In this document: positions 34,442 to 41,065 of the stretch, piece after piece
Numbering within the stretch: the stretch's first letter is position 1
How the letters are laid out: every line of letters begins with the position of its first letter
Source: a virus
Virus record (IMG/VR): IMGVR_UViG_3300025941_000039
Location: 1 to 46,742 of that record
DNA length: 46,742 nucleotides
Direction: 5' to 3' (one strand)
The notes under the pieces: model-generated
What the model was told of the DNA's origin: nothing
Seen by the model: only the letters and a program-made list of their open reading frames with translations
Database searches by the model: none
Made by a program: the position numbers and the translations under genes

Positions 34442-34875
34442 GTGCTCACCTCACGCGGCAGCACGCGGTAGTAATACAACCCGCGCACCGTCTTGTCCCG
34501 CCGCCGCTCGACCACGAAGTGCCCGAAGCGTTTCTTCCGCAGATCGCGCAGCCGCGCCGAGATGCTGGCCGGCGGGTCGCCCGTGTGCCCCTGAATCTCG
34601 GCGAGCGTCCGTTCGCGACTATCGAGCATCAGCCGGCGCACGCGCTCCAGTTGCTTCGTCAGCCTGGCGTGGTCTTCCTTCGGCTCATACGTCGCGCCGG
34701 AGAAGTGCGGCTCGACCGGCTTGGCCGGCGGTGCCGGCGGAGGCGGCGGCGGTGCCGGCAGCGGCACGCCGAGCGCGGCCAGTTCCTCATCGGGCAGCAT
34801 CGGGAACGGCAACAGGTCCGTCAGCTTGCGCTTACGTGGGCGCGGTGCCCGTTTTCGTTTCGCCACGTCGCTCAC
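34438..34875 (-). CDS. Protein with Pro-rich linker and winged-helix-like C-terminus
   Basis: This is a 145-residue protein. A basic N-terminus (KRKRAPRPRKRKL) and a Pro-rich stretch (residues ~38-55) precede a C-terminal half with LERVRRLMLDSRERTLAEIQ, then SISARLRDLRKKRFG and a beta-hairpin-like YYYRVLPRE. This resembles a winged helix as in phage replication regulators or endonuclease-associated proteins. It starts with GTG; the second GTG nine bases later is an alternative. Confidence 0.65.
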   Translation of the reverse strand: MSDVAKRKRAPRPRKRKLTDLLPFPMLPDEELAALGVPLPAPPPPPPAPPAKPVEPHFSGATYEPKEDHARLTKQLERVRRLMLDSRERTLAEIQGHTGDPPASISARLRDLRKKRFGHFVVERRRDKTVRGLYYYRVLPREVST

Positions 34876-35137
34876 GTTTCAACAGTGCCAGTTCGCCACG
34901 CAAAGCCCGCATGATCGGGTCGGGTAAATCCGTCGTGATAAAGCGCAGGAGCGCGGCGACGTTGCCCTCCCGCGCCGCCTGGCGGAGTTGCACCAGTTCC
35001 CACGCCTCCTCCCAGCGGCGCGCTTTCACTCGCCTCCGGTGAGCGCGCATCCCGTCACGGTGACAAGCGCGACACGTCCGCTGACCTGGTCGCGCGTCGT
35101 TCAGACACGAGCAACAGCCGCGCGCCACGTCAGTCAC
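34832..35137 (-). CDS. Small zinc-finger-like basic protein
   Basis: This 101-residue protein has its GTG at 35137 with GGAGG just upstream, overlapping the previous stop. GCCSCLNDARPGQRTCRACH gives a C-x2-C...C-x2-C-type zinc site near residues 8-25. The rest is Arg-rich and helical (KARRWEEAWELVQLRQAAR). A nucleic-acid-binding role is likely from composition. Confidence 0.65.
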   Translation of the reverse strand: MTDVARGCCSCLNDARPGQRTCRACHRDGMRAHRRRVKARRWEEAWELVQLRQAAREGNVAALLRFITTDLPDPIMRALRGELALLKRERRGETKTGTAPT

Positions 35138-35372
35138 CCGCCTCCGGCAAGCCGAGCGCCGCGCCACGCGGACTGAGCAGTCGCATCGCCACTAGCTCGT
35201 TGGTGCGCTCGTTGGCAATCGTCGCTCGCAGCCGCACATACGCGCCGATCACGCTGATCGCCAGACGTGCCCGCTGGCGATAGTCGGGATTCGTTCCCTG
35301 ATAGGTGCGGTAAGCGCGGATCGTTTTTAGTTGCTGCACCGCCTCGTCTTCCAGAGCCTCCACCACAGACAT
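35130..35372 (-). CDS. Small helical phage protein
   Basis: This is an 80-residue protein with IRAYRTYQGTNPDYRQRARL and a helical ISVIGAYVRLRATIANER segment. A GAGGTGGG ribosome site precedes the ATG. It has no cysteines and no recognised family. It is the first gene after the methyltransferase and the hairpin at 35395-35410. Confidence 0.6.
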   Translation of the reverse strand: MSVVEALEDEAVQQLKTIRAYRTYQGTNPDYRQRARLAISVIGAYVRLRATIANERTNELVAMRLLSPRGAALGLPEAGD

Positions 35373-35394
35373 CAGCCCACCTCACTTTGAAAAA

Positions 35395-35410
35395 TGTTCC
35401 ACGGGGAACA
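35395..35410 (-). terminator. Hairpin plus T5, or parS-like palindrome
   Basis: TGTTCCACGGGGAACA is a 6-bp inverted repeat with a 4-base centre. On the minus strand it is followed directly by TTTTT, so it could be a weak intrinsic terminator or attenuator after the methyltransferase. It also differs at one base from the ParB-binding parS pattern TGTTCCACGTGGAACA. No ParA/ParB genes are present in the phage. Confidence 0.5.
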
Positions 35411-35411
35411 C

Positions 35412-36515
35412 TCAGCCGTTATCAGATGTCGAGATACGCTTCGATGAAGACTTGCGCGACTTGCGGCACGACCGCATTGCCGTAACCGCGCAGACGTCCC
35501 ACGCGGGCGGCAGACCCATGAGCCAGCGGGAATGTGCCGGGTTCAATTGCCCGCCACTTGCCGTCGGCACAAGGGAGCCACTCGGCGTCGTCCCAGAAAC
35601 CAACGCCCGCGTCTGGCGCAGGTTGCACGAGTCGCCCGCCTCGTGATAGTCCGCCGTCGCCGGACTGAGTCCCGTCGGCGTCGGCCACGCCGCCAACGTC
35701 GCGGCCTGGTTCAGATCCTGCGGCCCGCCCTTGCGCGCCATCTCCGTCGCCGAGCCTTCCGCCGTCCGCACATTTTTCGCGCCGTCGGTCGAGCGCGTCG
35801 TCGGCCAACTCGCCAGCCAGACCTGACGACCAAGCAGCGCGTTCTCCGGCACGTTGGCTTGGAAGTGTCCGTCCTTGTGGTCGCGCACCGTCGGAGTCGC
35901 CCACGGCGCGGCCAGGCGCGCCGCCTCGGTCAGCGTCGTGCCGCGATGATGCGTCGGCGTCACCGGGTGCGACGAGCCCGACGACTCCGCGTCCTGCACC
36001 GTCGCCGTCGGCCACGCCGCCAACTGCGCCGCCGTCCGCAGATTCAATCCGCCTTCGCCGCTCGCGCCCGGCCCCGTTCTGTCGCTCCACGTCGGACTCG
36101 GCCACGAACCATAGGCGCTGTCGAATATGGTGCGCGCCGACGCACGCAGCCGGGAGAGCACACGCCCCGACGGCGTAGCCTTCCGCTTCCACGTCAGCAC
36201 AAAGACGGTCGAGCCACCCGTGTTTAACCGCTGTTTCAACCTGTTCACCAAAGACGACTGGAGGGCGGCGGACGCGCCAGAGCTTGAACCAGACAGGCCA
36301 AAGGTCGCGCGGATCGTCGCCGCCAGCCTGGGTGCCGGCCGGCGAGAAGGGCTGGCAGGGACAACTGCCGGTCCAGACGGGACGGTCGTCGGGCCATCCA
36401 GCGAGTCGAAGAGCGTAGGGCCAGCCGCCGATGCCGGCGAAGAAGTGACAGACGTCGAACCCGGCGAGGTCGTCGGGCTGGACGTCGGCGATGGAGCGCG
36501 TGTCGATTTCGCCAT
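35412..36515 (-). other. Long overlapping frame within the methyltransferase gene
   Basis: A 367-codon open frame, one base out of phase with the methyltransferase, covers nearly all of it. Its product is Ser/Thr/Pro-rich, with repeated WPTPT-like and WATPTVRD segments and a C-terminal LNPAHSRWLMGLPPAWD block. Proteins with these words are widely annotated next to phage cytosine methyltransferases. Because long accidental frames are common in this GC-rich genome, it may only mirror conserved nucleotide sequence. No separate ribosome site is evident. Confidence 0.25.
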
Positions 36516-36594
36516 CGGGAATCAGTCCTGCCGCCATCAACGCGCGCAGCCACGCGATGGCGAATGCATCGATCTCGTTGTAGTAAACGCGCAC
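35422..36594 (-). CDS. DNA (cytosine-5) methyltransferase, phage type
   Basis: This 390-residue protein transfers a methyl group from S-adenosylmethionine to C5 of cytosine. Motif I FFAGIGG (51-57) binds the cofactor. Motif IV GSCPCQPFS (76-84) contains the catalytic Cys80. Motif VI is FGEQV (115-119) in place of the classical ENV, as often seen in phage members. Motif VIII GAHHIRQRLWFVA (~153-165) and C-terminal motif X GYGNAVVPQVA are present. The target-recognition region is Asp/Gly/Ala/Arg-rich and divergent. No cognate restriction enzyme gene is seen, so it may protect phage DNA from host enzymes. Confidence 0.88.
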   Translation of the reverse strand: MRVYYNEIDAFAIAWLRALMAAGLIPDGEIDTRSIADVQPDDLAGFDVCHFFAGIGGWPYALRLAGWPDDRPVWTGSCPCQPFSPAGTQAGGDDPRDLWPVWFKLWRVRRPPVVFGEQVETAVKHGWLDRLCADVEAEGYAVGACALPAACVGAHHIRQRLWFVAESDVERQNGAGRERRRRIESADGGAVGGVADGDGAGRGVVGLVAPGDADASSRHDADRGGAPGRAVGDSDGARPQGRTLPSQRAGERAAWSSGLAGELADDALDRRREKCADGGRLGDGDGAQGRAAGSEPGRDVGGVADADGTQSGDGGLSRGGRLVQPAPDAGVGFWDDAEWLPCADGKWRAIEPGTFPLAHGSAARVGRLRGYGNAVVPQVAQVFIEAYLDI

Positions 36595-36595
36595 C

Positions 36596-37327
36596 CTACG
36601 CGAGGACCGTCACGGCCGGCGGCAGCGCCTCGACCAGCCACTGCCGGACGCGCGCGACCGCGTCGAGTTGCCACGCGCCGCCGTCCGCCTCGCAGAGCAT
36701 CGCCTCGACGCCGCTGCGTCCCTGCTGCAGCCGCAGCACATACTCCGTCGCCGGCTGCGAGATCTCGCGGAACGTGCGGAACCCGCAGAGGGTGACCGGG
36801 TTGGGCACCTTGACCTCGGTGACGAGCGCGATGCCGGTCTTCGCCGTCACCGTCTGCGACACGCCGTCATCGAGCGCCGTCTGCACCTTGTCGCTCTTGA
36901 CGTTGCTCAACAGCGAGATGAGCTTCATGCAGTCCTCGCGCGCGACGACGCGCCACTGCAGCCCGATGATGAATTCTTCCAGCGGCATGAAGCGGTCGAG
37001 GAACGCGTCGAGCAGATCTTCGATGGTCGCGGCGACGAACATCTCGCGCGAGCGCGACCGCGCCGACAGCGGGCCGAGCACCTGGACGCGCTGCGGGTCC
37101 ACGACATGCACGACCAGGCGCGCCAGGTCGAGGTTGTCGCGGTTCGCTTCCAGGTAGAGCGCGACCGCGCCGAGCGTGCCGACGGGCAGCGGCACCGCAC
37201 TCGGTCCCGGCTTGATCAGCGTGACGGGATCAAACACCTTCCAGTCATTCGGGCAGTAGTCCAACTCGCCCAGCCGCATCGGCTCTTTCATGTTGTCGAG
37301 CATCGCGTCGATAGCGCCCTTGTCCAT
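36596..37327 (-). CDS. Conserved phage protein, possibly DUF2303-like
   Basis: This 243-residue protein has an N-terminal VGTLGAVALYLEANRDN helix, a central LISLLSNVKSDKVQTALDDG segment and a C-terminal NPVTLCGFRTFREISQP strand. The layout recalls the DUF2303 family of phage proteins with unknown function, but the match is by pattern only. It is coupled to the previous gene by TGATG and ends one base before the methyltransferase start. Confidence 0.6.
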   Translation of the reverse strand: MDKGAIDAMLDNMKEPMRLGELDYCPNDWKVFDPVTLIKPGPSAVPLPVGTLGAVALYLEANRDNLDLARLVVHVVDPQRVQVLGPLSARSRSREMFVAATIEDLLDAFLDRFMPLEEFIIGLQWRVVAREDCMKLISLLSNVKSDKVQTALDDGVSQTVTAKTGIALVTEVKVPNPVTLCGFRTFREISQPATEYVLRLQQGRSGVEAMLCEADGGAWQLDAVARVRQWLVEALPPAVTVLA

Positions 37328-37740
37328 CAGTTCACCTCGTCCTTCTTGAATGCCGAGATTGCCGCCGGCCCCGGCGGCGCATCGAACAGCGACGACTGCC
37401 GTGGATCGTTCTCGACCGCGACCAGGCGTCCCTGCACCCGTCCGAGAAACAACATCGCGTCCACCTTCCGCACCGCCGCGAGCTTCGCCTCGACGGTGAT
37501 CGCGACGTCCGCGGCATCGCGCTTCACGCCCGGCGTAAACGTGAGCTTCAGCGTCATGCTCCGCTTCTGCTCTGCCGGCGTATTCGGGTCCACGATGTTC
37601 GCGAGGATGCGCCCTAGCTCGCGCTCAAATAGTTCAGCGAGGACGCCGCCGCCGATGGTTTCTAACGTCACTCCCGCCATGCGATCCTCCGGGTTGAGAT
37701 CTTTTGTTATCCGTCTGCTGGCGTCGTTCGATACAGTCAT
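37327..37740 (-). CDS. Conserved phage protein of unknown function
   Basis: This is a 137-residue protein. Segments GGGVLAELFERELGRILANI and MTLKLTFTPGVKRDAADVAI, then a C-terminal RQSSLFDAPPG, match a protein commonly paired with the DUF2303-like gene in phage early regions. Two starts are possible: 37740 (AAAGGA site) or the ATG at 37680 with GGAGGA five bases upstream, which would shorten it to 117 residues and reduce overlap with the upstream gene. Confidence 0.65.
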   Translation of the reverse strand: MTVSNDASRRITKDLNPEDRMAGVTLETIGGGVLAELFERELGRILANIVDPNTPAEQKRSMTLKLTFTPGVKRDAADVAITVEAKLAAVRKVDAMLFLGRVQGRLVAVENDPRQSSLFDAPPGPAAISAFKKDEVN

Positions 37741-37933
37741 GCCGGTCCTTTCGGTCGAGGATGCAGAACTGAGCGCGCGTCGTCGGGTGCGTCACGACCT
37801 CGCGCACGCTGAACCCGACATCAAACGGCATCCACTTGCCCTTGTCGGTCATCACCCAGACGAGCGGACGCTTGCAGTAGGTGCAGCGGCCGGGACGCGC
37901 CGACCCCATCCAGATCCGCACCGTCGCCCACAT
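37634..37933 (-). CDS. Small protein with zinc-binding-like CxxC
   Basis: This 99-residue protein has CTYCKRPLVWVMTDKGKWMP followed by FDVG. The pattern C-x2-C...W...GK-x-MPFD recurs in many small phage early proteins. A C-terminal His/Cys pair (DRHDCIERR) could complete a zinc site. The C-terminus, rich in Gly, Ser and Arg, overlaps the next gene. The start is coupled as TGATG. Confidence 0.65.
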   Translation of the reverse strand: MWATVRIWMGSARPGRCTYCKRPLVWVMTDKGKWMPFDVGFSVREVVTHPTTRAQFCILDRKDRHDCIERRQQTDNKRSQPGGSHGGSDVRNHRRRRPR

Positions 37934-38136
37934 CAGCCGTCACCCTTCGGCACGGCCAGCCCATAGAGCGCCTCTCGCGCCTCTTGCAGTTCAGCGAAGG
38001 CGTCGTCCTGCGCCTGGTTCGCGACCTTCTGCTCCTCCTGCTGCCGGGTGACACGCGCCCCCGCCACCGTGAACGCCGCCCGCGCCCGGCGCAGCCGAGC
38101 GAACGCCGCGAGCACCGCGAGGTCGTCGTCCGTCAT
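37933..38136 (-). CDS. Small coiled-coil protein downstream of replication gene
   Basis: This 67-residue helical protein (MTDDDLAVLAAFARLRRARA, then QQEEQKVANQAQDDAFAELQ) is coupled to the replication gene stop by ATGA. A longer in-frame reading upstream is rejected because it overlaps the replication gene. Function unknown; it could partner the initiator by position. Confidence 0.6.
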   Translation of the reverse strand: MTDDDLAVLAAFARLRRARAAFTVAGARVTRQQEEQKVANQAQDDAFAELQEAREALYGLAVPKGDG

Positions 38137-38894
38137 CTGTTGCCCGTCAGGCGCGCCGCCGCCGCGCCGGCCGCGCCAGGGATCACCGACTTGCCGATGC
38201 GCTGCCGCTGATAGCACGCGCTTTCGATCGCCTTCGTCACGACCTCGGAGTTGTAGGCGATGCCTTCCTTCGCGCAGCGCCACTTGACGACCTCGCTGAA
38301 GTCGGCGAAGTCGGCGTCGTGCTGTTCGTAAAGGTCGAGCAGGACGTGCGCCAGCTTCGTGATGACGCCGACGTTGTCGTCGGGGTTCTCGTCAGCGCGC
38401 TCTGCCGGCGGCGGAGGCGAAGCCGCCGCTGCTTGTACGTGATCTGGTTCCAGTGGATCTGGTTCAAGATCAAGACATAGCCCCTTCCCGACACCCGTGT
38501 CGGGATGGTCGCGACACCCATGTCGGGATGGTGGAACCAAACCGACACCAGTGTCGGGAAGGGCGAAAGTGCCTGGCGCGATTTGCACGAGCAGGAAGTC
38601 GAGGCCAATCACCGCGCCGTCGGGCCGATGCCGGCGCTCTGTCTGCAGCGCGCCGAGCCCGCGCAACGTCTTGACCGCGCGCTCGACCGTGCGCTCCGAC
38701 GACGCCATCTCGCGCGCCAGGCGTTCCATACTCGGCCACGCGCGCCGCTCGCGGTTGCTGTATTTGCCGAGCAGGGCATACAGGTGGATCGGCCGCGACT
38801 CCTGACACTTGTCGAGCAACCAGACCGGGACCATCGCGAACTGCCCGATCTGAGCGCGCAGGGTGCGCGCGACGTCCGGGTTCACGCGCGCCAT
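38133..38894 (-). CDS. Replication initiator-like HTH protein (lambda O-like layout)
   Basis: This is a 253-residue protein. The N-terminal third has VPVWLLDKCQ and ALLGKYSNRERRAWPSMERL, then AREMASSERTVERAVKTLRG, the winged-helix layout of phage replication initiators (HTH_36 type). A linker (residues ~112-153) is encoded by the iterons and AT-richer DNA of the proposed origin. A helical C-terminal domain (~165-253) may recruit host replication proteins. The ATG at 38894 is preferred over the GTG at 39005, because a separate coupled gene occupies 38882-39058. No helicase or helicase-loader gene was recognised. Confidence 0.75.
   Translation of the reverse strand: MARVNPDVARTLRAQIGQFAMVPVWLLDKCQESRPIHLYALLGKYSNRERRAWPSMERLAREMASSERTVERAVKTLRGLGALQTERRHRPDGAVIGLDFLLVQIAPGTFALPDTGVGLVPPSRHGCRDHPDTGVGKGLCLDLEPDPLEPDHVQAAAASPPPPAERADENPDDNVGVITKLAHVLLDLYEQHDADFADFSEVVKWRCAKEGIAYNSEVVTKAIESACYQRQRIGKSVIPGAAGAAAARLTGNR
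38434..38558. other. Candidate replication origin: three iterons plus AT-rich stretch
   Basis: Three 18-bp near-palindromes of the form CCGACACnnGTGTCGGG lie at 38487-38504, 38510-38527 and 38541-38558. The first has perfect 8-bp arms. Beside them, 38434-38480 is about 55% A+T by hand count, against about one-third genome-wide. It holds two 10-bp direct repeats GATCTGGTTC (38441, 38456). In gene direction the order is iterons then AT-rich DNA, as in the lambda origin inside gene O. Confidence 0.7.
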
Positions 38895-39058
38895 CTCCGC
38901 CGCGCCCTGACGAGCAGCGGCACGAGCGGCGCTTTCACGGGCACACGCCGGCAGGGAGCCGGGTGCGCGATAATCTCGATGAGCGTGCGGTGACAGCGGA
39001 GACACCGGGGGTTCATCTGCCCGACCAGGTCGTGCTCGCGTGCGGCAGGTTTCAACAT
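38882..39058 (-). CDS. 58-residue Cys-containing protein upstream of replication gene
   Basis: The ATG at 39058 has GGAG seven bases upstream. The protein starts MLKPAAREHDLVGQMNPRCL and contains RCLRCH plus a later Cys, a possible zinc knuckle, then an Arg-rich tail. Its stop overlaps the ATG of the replication gene by 13 bases, which helps set that gene's start. It was found by direct translation and no family is recognised. Confidence 0.6.
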   Translation of the reverse strand: MLKPAAREHDLVGQMNPRCLRCHRTLIEIIAHPAPCRRVPVKAPLVPLLVRARRRWRA

Positions 39059-39109
39059 CTCACGCTCCGCCGCCGGGACCGGAAGCCGGCCCCGGCACGC
39101 TGGTGGGAA

Positions 39110-39493
39110 CTACGTCCTCTCGGTCGTTTGATTGCCCGTCGCGGGCGGCACTTCGACCGGCGGGTCGGGGTTGTCGGGATCGTTCGCCATGCCTTCCAGG
39201 CGCGTGGCTTGCGCGTCGATGGCGGCTTGCACGTCGGCGACTTCGGCGTCGGTCATGCCGGTGCCGACCTTGTCCTTCAGCCGCTTCAGGTCGGCCGCGA
39301 TGTTCGTCGTCGCGGCGTCGATCCGCTTCATCCCTGCCTTCAGTTCTGCTCCAGCCATAACGAGTCGCTCTCCTTGCGCCTCAAGGACGCCTAGTCGCGT
39401 GAGAATTCGGCCGAGCATGTCGGTCACGCGCCCGCCATGCTCCTCGTGCAGATGGATGTCGTGTCGAAAGCGCGCGATGTTGTCGTCGCTCAT
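39110..39493 (-). CDS. Coiled-coil early protein
   Basis: This is a 127-residue protein starting MSDDNIARFRHDIHLHEEHG, with an AGAGGGG ribosome site. Most of it is heptad-like helix (MLGRILTRLGVLEAQGERLV, then NIAADLKRLKDKVGTGMTDA). The C-terminus is Pro/Asn/Asp-rich. Function unknown. A 51-base gap follows before the next gene. Confidence 0.62.
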   Translation of the reverse strand: MSDDNIARFRHDIHLHEEHGGRVTDMLGRILTRLGVLEAQGERLVMAGAELKAGMKRIDAATTNIAADLKRLKDKVGTGMTDAEVADVQAAIDAQATRLEGMANDPDNPDPPVEVPPATGNQTTERT

Positions 39494-39501
39494 GTGCCCC
39501 T

Positions 39502-39687
39502 CTACCGGCGGTAGGCTTGCCGGTGTTGCTCGTCGTTCAGCGCCGCCTTGCGCTCGTCGGTCCACTCGACGCGGCCCGCGCGCCGCCGGTCCCGCTCGCG
39601 CCCGATGAGCAGCACGCCGAGCGCGCCGAGCACCGCGCACGTCAGCACGACCGCGACGAGGACACCAGTCGGCACCTGGTCGAGCAT
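39502..39687 (-). CDS. Small single-pass membrane protein
   Basis: This 61-residue protein has one N-terminal membrane helix (VLVAVVLTCAVLGALGVLLI) and a basic cytoplasmic tail rich in Arg, Asp and Glu. It starts directly after the previous stop. It could be an early membrane effector; no family is recognised. Confidence 0.65.
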   Translation of the reverse strand: MLDQVPTGVLVAVVLTCAVLGALGVLLIGRERDRRRAGRVEWTDERKAALNDEQHRQAYRR

Positions 39688-39894
39688 TCAGCTTCTCCGT
39701 TCGATACTGCGTTCAAAGGCCGCGACCGTGATGCGGCGCAGCGACAACAGCGCCTCGGTGCGGGTGATCTCGCCGACGGCGGGCTCGAGGGTCAGCGCGT
39801 AGGCGCGCATCATCGCGAGGATGCGGTCCACGTCGCCGCAGAATTCCTGCTTCTCCTCGCGCACGCGCTCGCGCCGCACGTCAAGGCTGTCCAT
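39688..39894 (-). CDS. Small helical early protein
   Basis: This 68-residue charged protein (MDSLDVRRERVREEKQEFCG) has a helical RILAMMRAYALTLEPAVGEI segment. It overlaps the preceding gene by 14 bases. No family is recognised. Confidence 0.58.
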   Translation of the reverse strand: MDSLDVRRERVREEKQEFCGDVDRILAMMRAYALTLEPAVGEITRTEALLSLRRITVAAFERSIERRS

Positions 39895-40105
39895 CGGTCA
39901 CCACCTTCCGCGGCAATCGGAACGGGGCAATCCGCGACGGCTCTTCATCGAGCGCGAGCGCGGCATAACTCGCGGCCAGCCGGGCCACATGCTCGACGTC
40001 GCGGCCGGCGCGCAGCCGGCCGAGCGCGACGTCGCCGTAGCGCGCGGCCAGCGCGCGGGCGCTGCAGTCCCAGAGCGCGTCGGTCGCTTCGTCGTCGTCG
40101 CTCAC
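39881..40105 (-). CDS. Small early protein of unknown function
   Basis: This is a 74-residue protein, GTG start coupled to the upstream stop by GTGA. Segment TDALWDCSARALAARYGDVA is helical and the C-terminus ends in a Pro/Arg-rich FRLPRKVVTDG. No family is recognised. Confidence 0.58.
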   Translation of the reverse strand: MSDDDEATDALWDCSARALAARYGDVALGRLRAGRDVEHVARLAASYAALALDEEPSRIAPFRLPRKVVTDGQP

Positions 40106-40377
40106 GAGAACACCCGGCGCGCCGGCAGCAGCGCGGCGATCTCCGTATCGACGGCGTAGGTCACCACGGGCGCGGGCGCGGCGCGCCGCTGCGCGATCCA
40201 GGCATCGCAGTCCACCTGGTAAACGCCCTCGACGCGCCCGCTCGCCTTGCGAACCGCGACCAGATCGCCGGCCGCAATCAGCGCCCGCGCGCGACTCTCT
40301 GTGATGCCGAGATATTCAGCGGCCCCGCGCACATGGAACAGCCGGCCGCAGACGGGCGCGACGGGCGCGGCCCTCAT
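40102..40377 (-). CDS. Excisionase/MerR-like HTH protein
   Basis: This 91-residue protein has an N-terminal winged-helix pattern FHVRGAAEYLGITESRARAL then IAAGDLVAVRKASGRVEGVY and a DCDAWIAQRR helix. This is characteristic of phage excisionase-like or helix-turn-helix 17-type proteins. It is coupled to the Cro-like gene by ATGA as the second gene of the leftward early operon, so it may be an excisionase or early regulator. Confidence 0.75.
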   Translation of the reverse strand: MRAAPVAPVCGRLFHVRGAAEYLGITESRARALIAAGDLVAVRKASGRVEGVYQVDCDAWIAQRRAAPAPVVTYAVDTEIAALLPARRVFS

Positions 40378-40631
40378 GCGACCCGCCGCGCCCGCTTCTG
40401 CAGATGGATCCGCGTGAAGCTGTCGAGCGGGATGTGCGCGTAGGCGCAGAGGCGCAGCGCCAGCAGCGCGCGAGGGATCCGGTCACCGTTCACCAGACGC
40501 GAGATGTGCGCCTGGCTGGTGCCGACGCGGCGGGCGATGTTGCTCTGCGTGTCGCCCGTGGCGGCGATGTAGTCAGCGAGACTGCGGTAGCGCGGCGCGG
40601 CCGGCGGCCGGCGAGCGGGTCGGTGAGCCAT
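40374..40631 (-). CDS. Cro-like XRE-family transcription regulator
   Basis: This is an 85-residue protein. Residues ~15-70 form a lambda-repressor-like HTH: SLADYIAATGDTQSNIARRV then GTSQAHISRLVNGDRIPRAL. It is the first gene of the leftward lytic series and has no dimerisation or cleavage domain, so Cro-like. The predicted transcription start lies only a few bases before the ATG, implying a nearly leaderless mRNA. A TTCCG/CGGAA inverted repeat (40631-40643) overlaps the start codon and could be an operator. Confidence 0.82.
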   Translation of the reverse strand: MAHRPARRPPAAPRYRSLADYIAATGDTQSNIARRVGTSQAHISRLVNGDRIPRALLALRLCAYAHIPLDSFTRIHLQKRARRVA

Positions 40632-40641
40632 TCCGCAACGG

Positions 40642-40671
40642 AATATACATATGTGGAAAATGGCTTGTCAA
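40642..40671 (-). promoter_or_regulatory. Leftward promoter of the lytic operon
   Basis: On the minus strand TTGACA (40671-40666) is followed 18 bases later by TATATT (40647-40642), or 17 bases later by GTATAT. This is a near-consensus sigma-70 promoter. Expected start is near 40635, four bases from the ATG of the Cro-like gene. Confidence 0.75.
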
Positions 40672-40693
40672 GGGTATACCATTAGGGTATGGT
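40665..40693 (+). promoter_or_regulatory. Rightward promoter of the repressor-like gene
   Basis: TTGTCA (40665-40670) and TATGGT (40688-40693) have a 17-base spacer. The -35 box overlaps that of the leftward promoter almost completely, so the two may compete for polymerase. Inverted repeats in the spacer and -10 region (GGTATACC and ACCAT/ATGGT, 40673-40693) are candidate operators. Confidence 0.65.
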
Positions 40694-40732
40694 CCCTTTC
40701 GCATTCGACCCGGCTTGCGCCCTGTTGAATCT

Positions 40733-41065
40733 GTGAGCTTACAAGACGCCGCTCGCGCCACCATCCGCGAATGGATTGCCTCGACGGGCACGACGCAGAC
40801 GACGATCTGCGCCGGCATCGGGCGCAACCAGCCGTGGCTGTCCCGCTATCTGTCCGGCGACATCGACGCCGACATCGACACCCTCGACCAACTCGCGCGC
40901 GTCTTCGGGCATACGCTCTGGGGCTTGCTGCAAGTGCCGTCCGACCAGGACGACGCGGAAGTTATCCGGCTTTACCGGGCGCTGCGGCAGGAAGCGCGAC
41001 CCGTGGGGAAAGCCGTGCTACGAGAGATGGGGCAAGGCCACGCCGCACCGCGACCTCGGCGATAA
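40733..41065 (+). CDS. CI-like XRE-family repressor candidate
   Basis: This is a 110-residue protein. Residues ~8-60 form an HTH: IREWIASTGTTQTTICAGIG then RNQPWLSRYLSGDIDADIDT. A helical C-terminal part follows (DDAEVIRLYRALRQEARPVG). It is divergent from the Cro-like gene and leads the operon ending in integrase, so it is the likely lysogeny repressor. There is no LexA/CI peptidase domain, so induction would differ from lambda. Start choice is uncertain: GTG at 40733 or TTG at 40715, neither with a good ribosome site. Confidence 0.78.
   Translation: MSLQDAARATIREWIASTGTTQTTICAGIGRNQPWLSRYLSGDIDADIDTLDQLARVFGHTLWGLLQVPSDQDDAEVIRLYRALRQEARPVGKAVLREMGQGHAAPRPRR

Noticed and set aside
38487-38558. 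CRISPR-like repeats
   Set aside because: The three repeats are palindromic, unequally spaced (5 and 13 bases between units) and lie in a coding sequence.
39110-39640. 176-codon version of the coiled-coil gene
   Set aside because: The extension overlaps the membrane-protein gene, and the ATG at 39493 has a good ribosome site.
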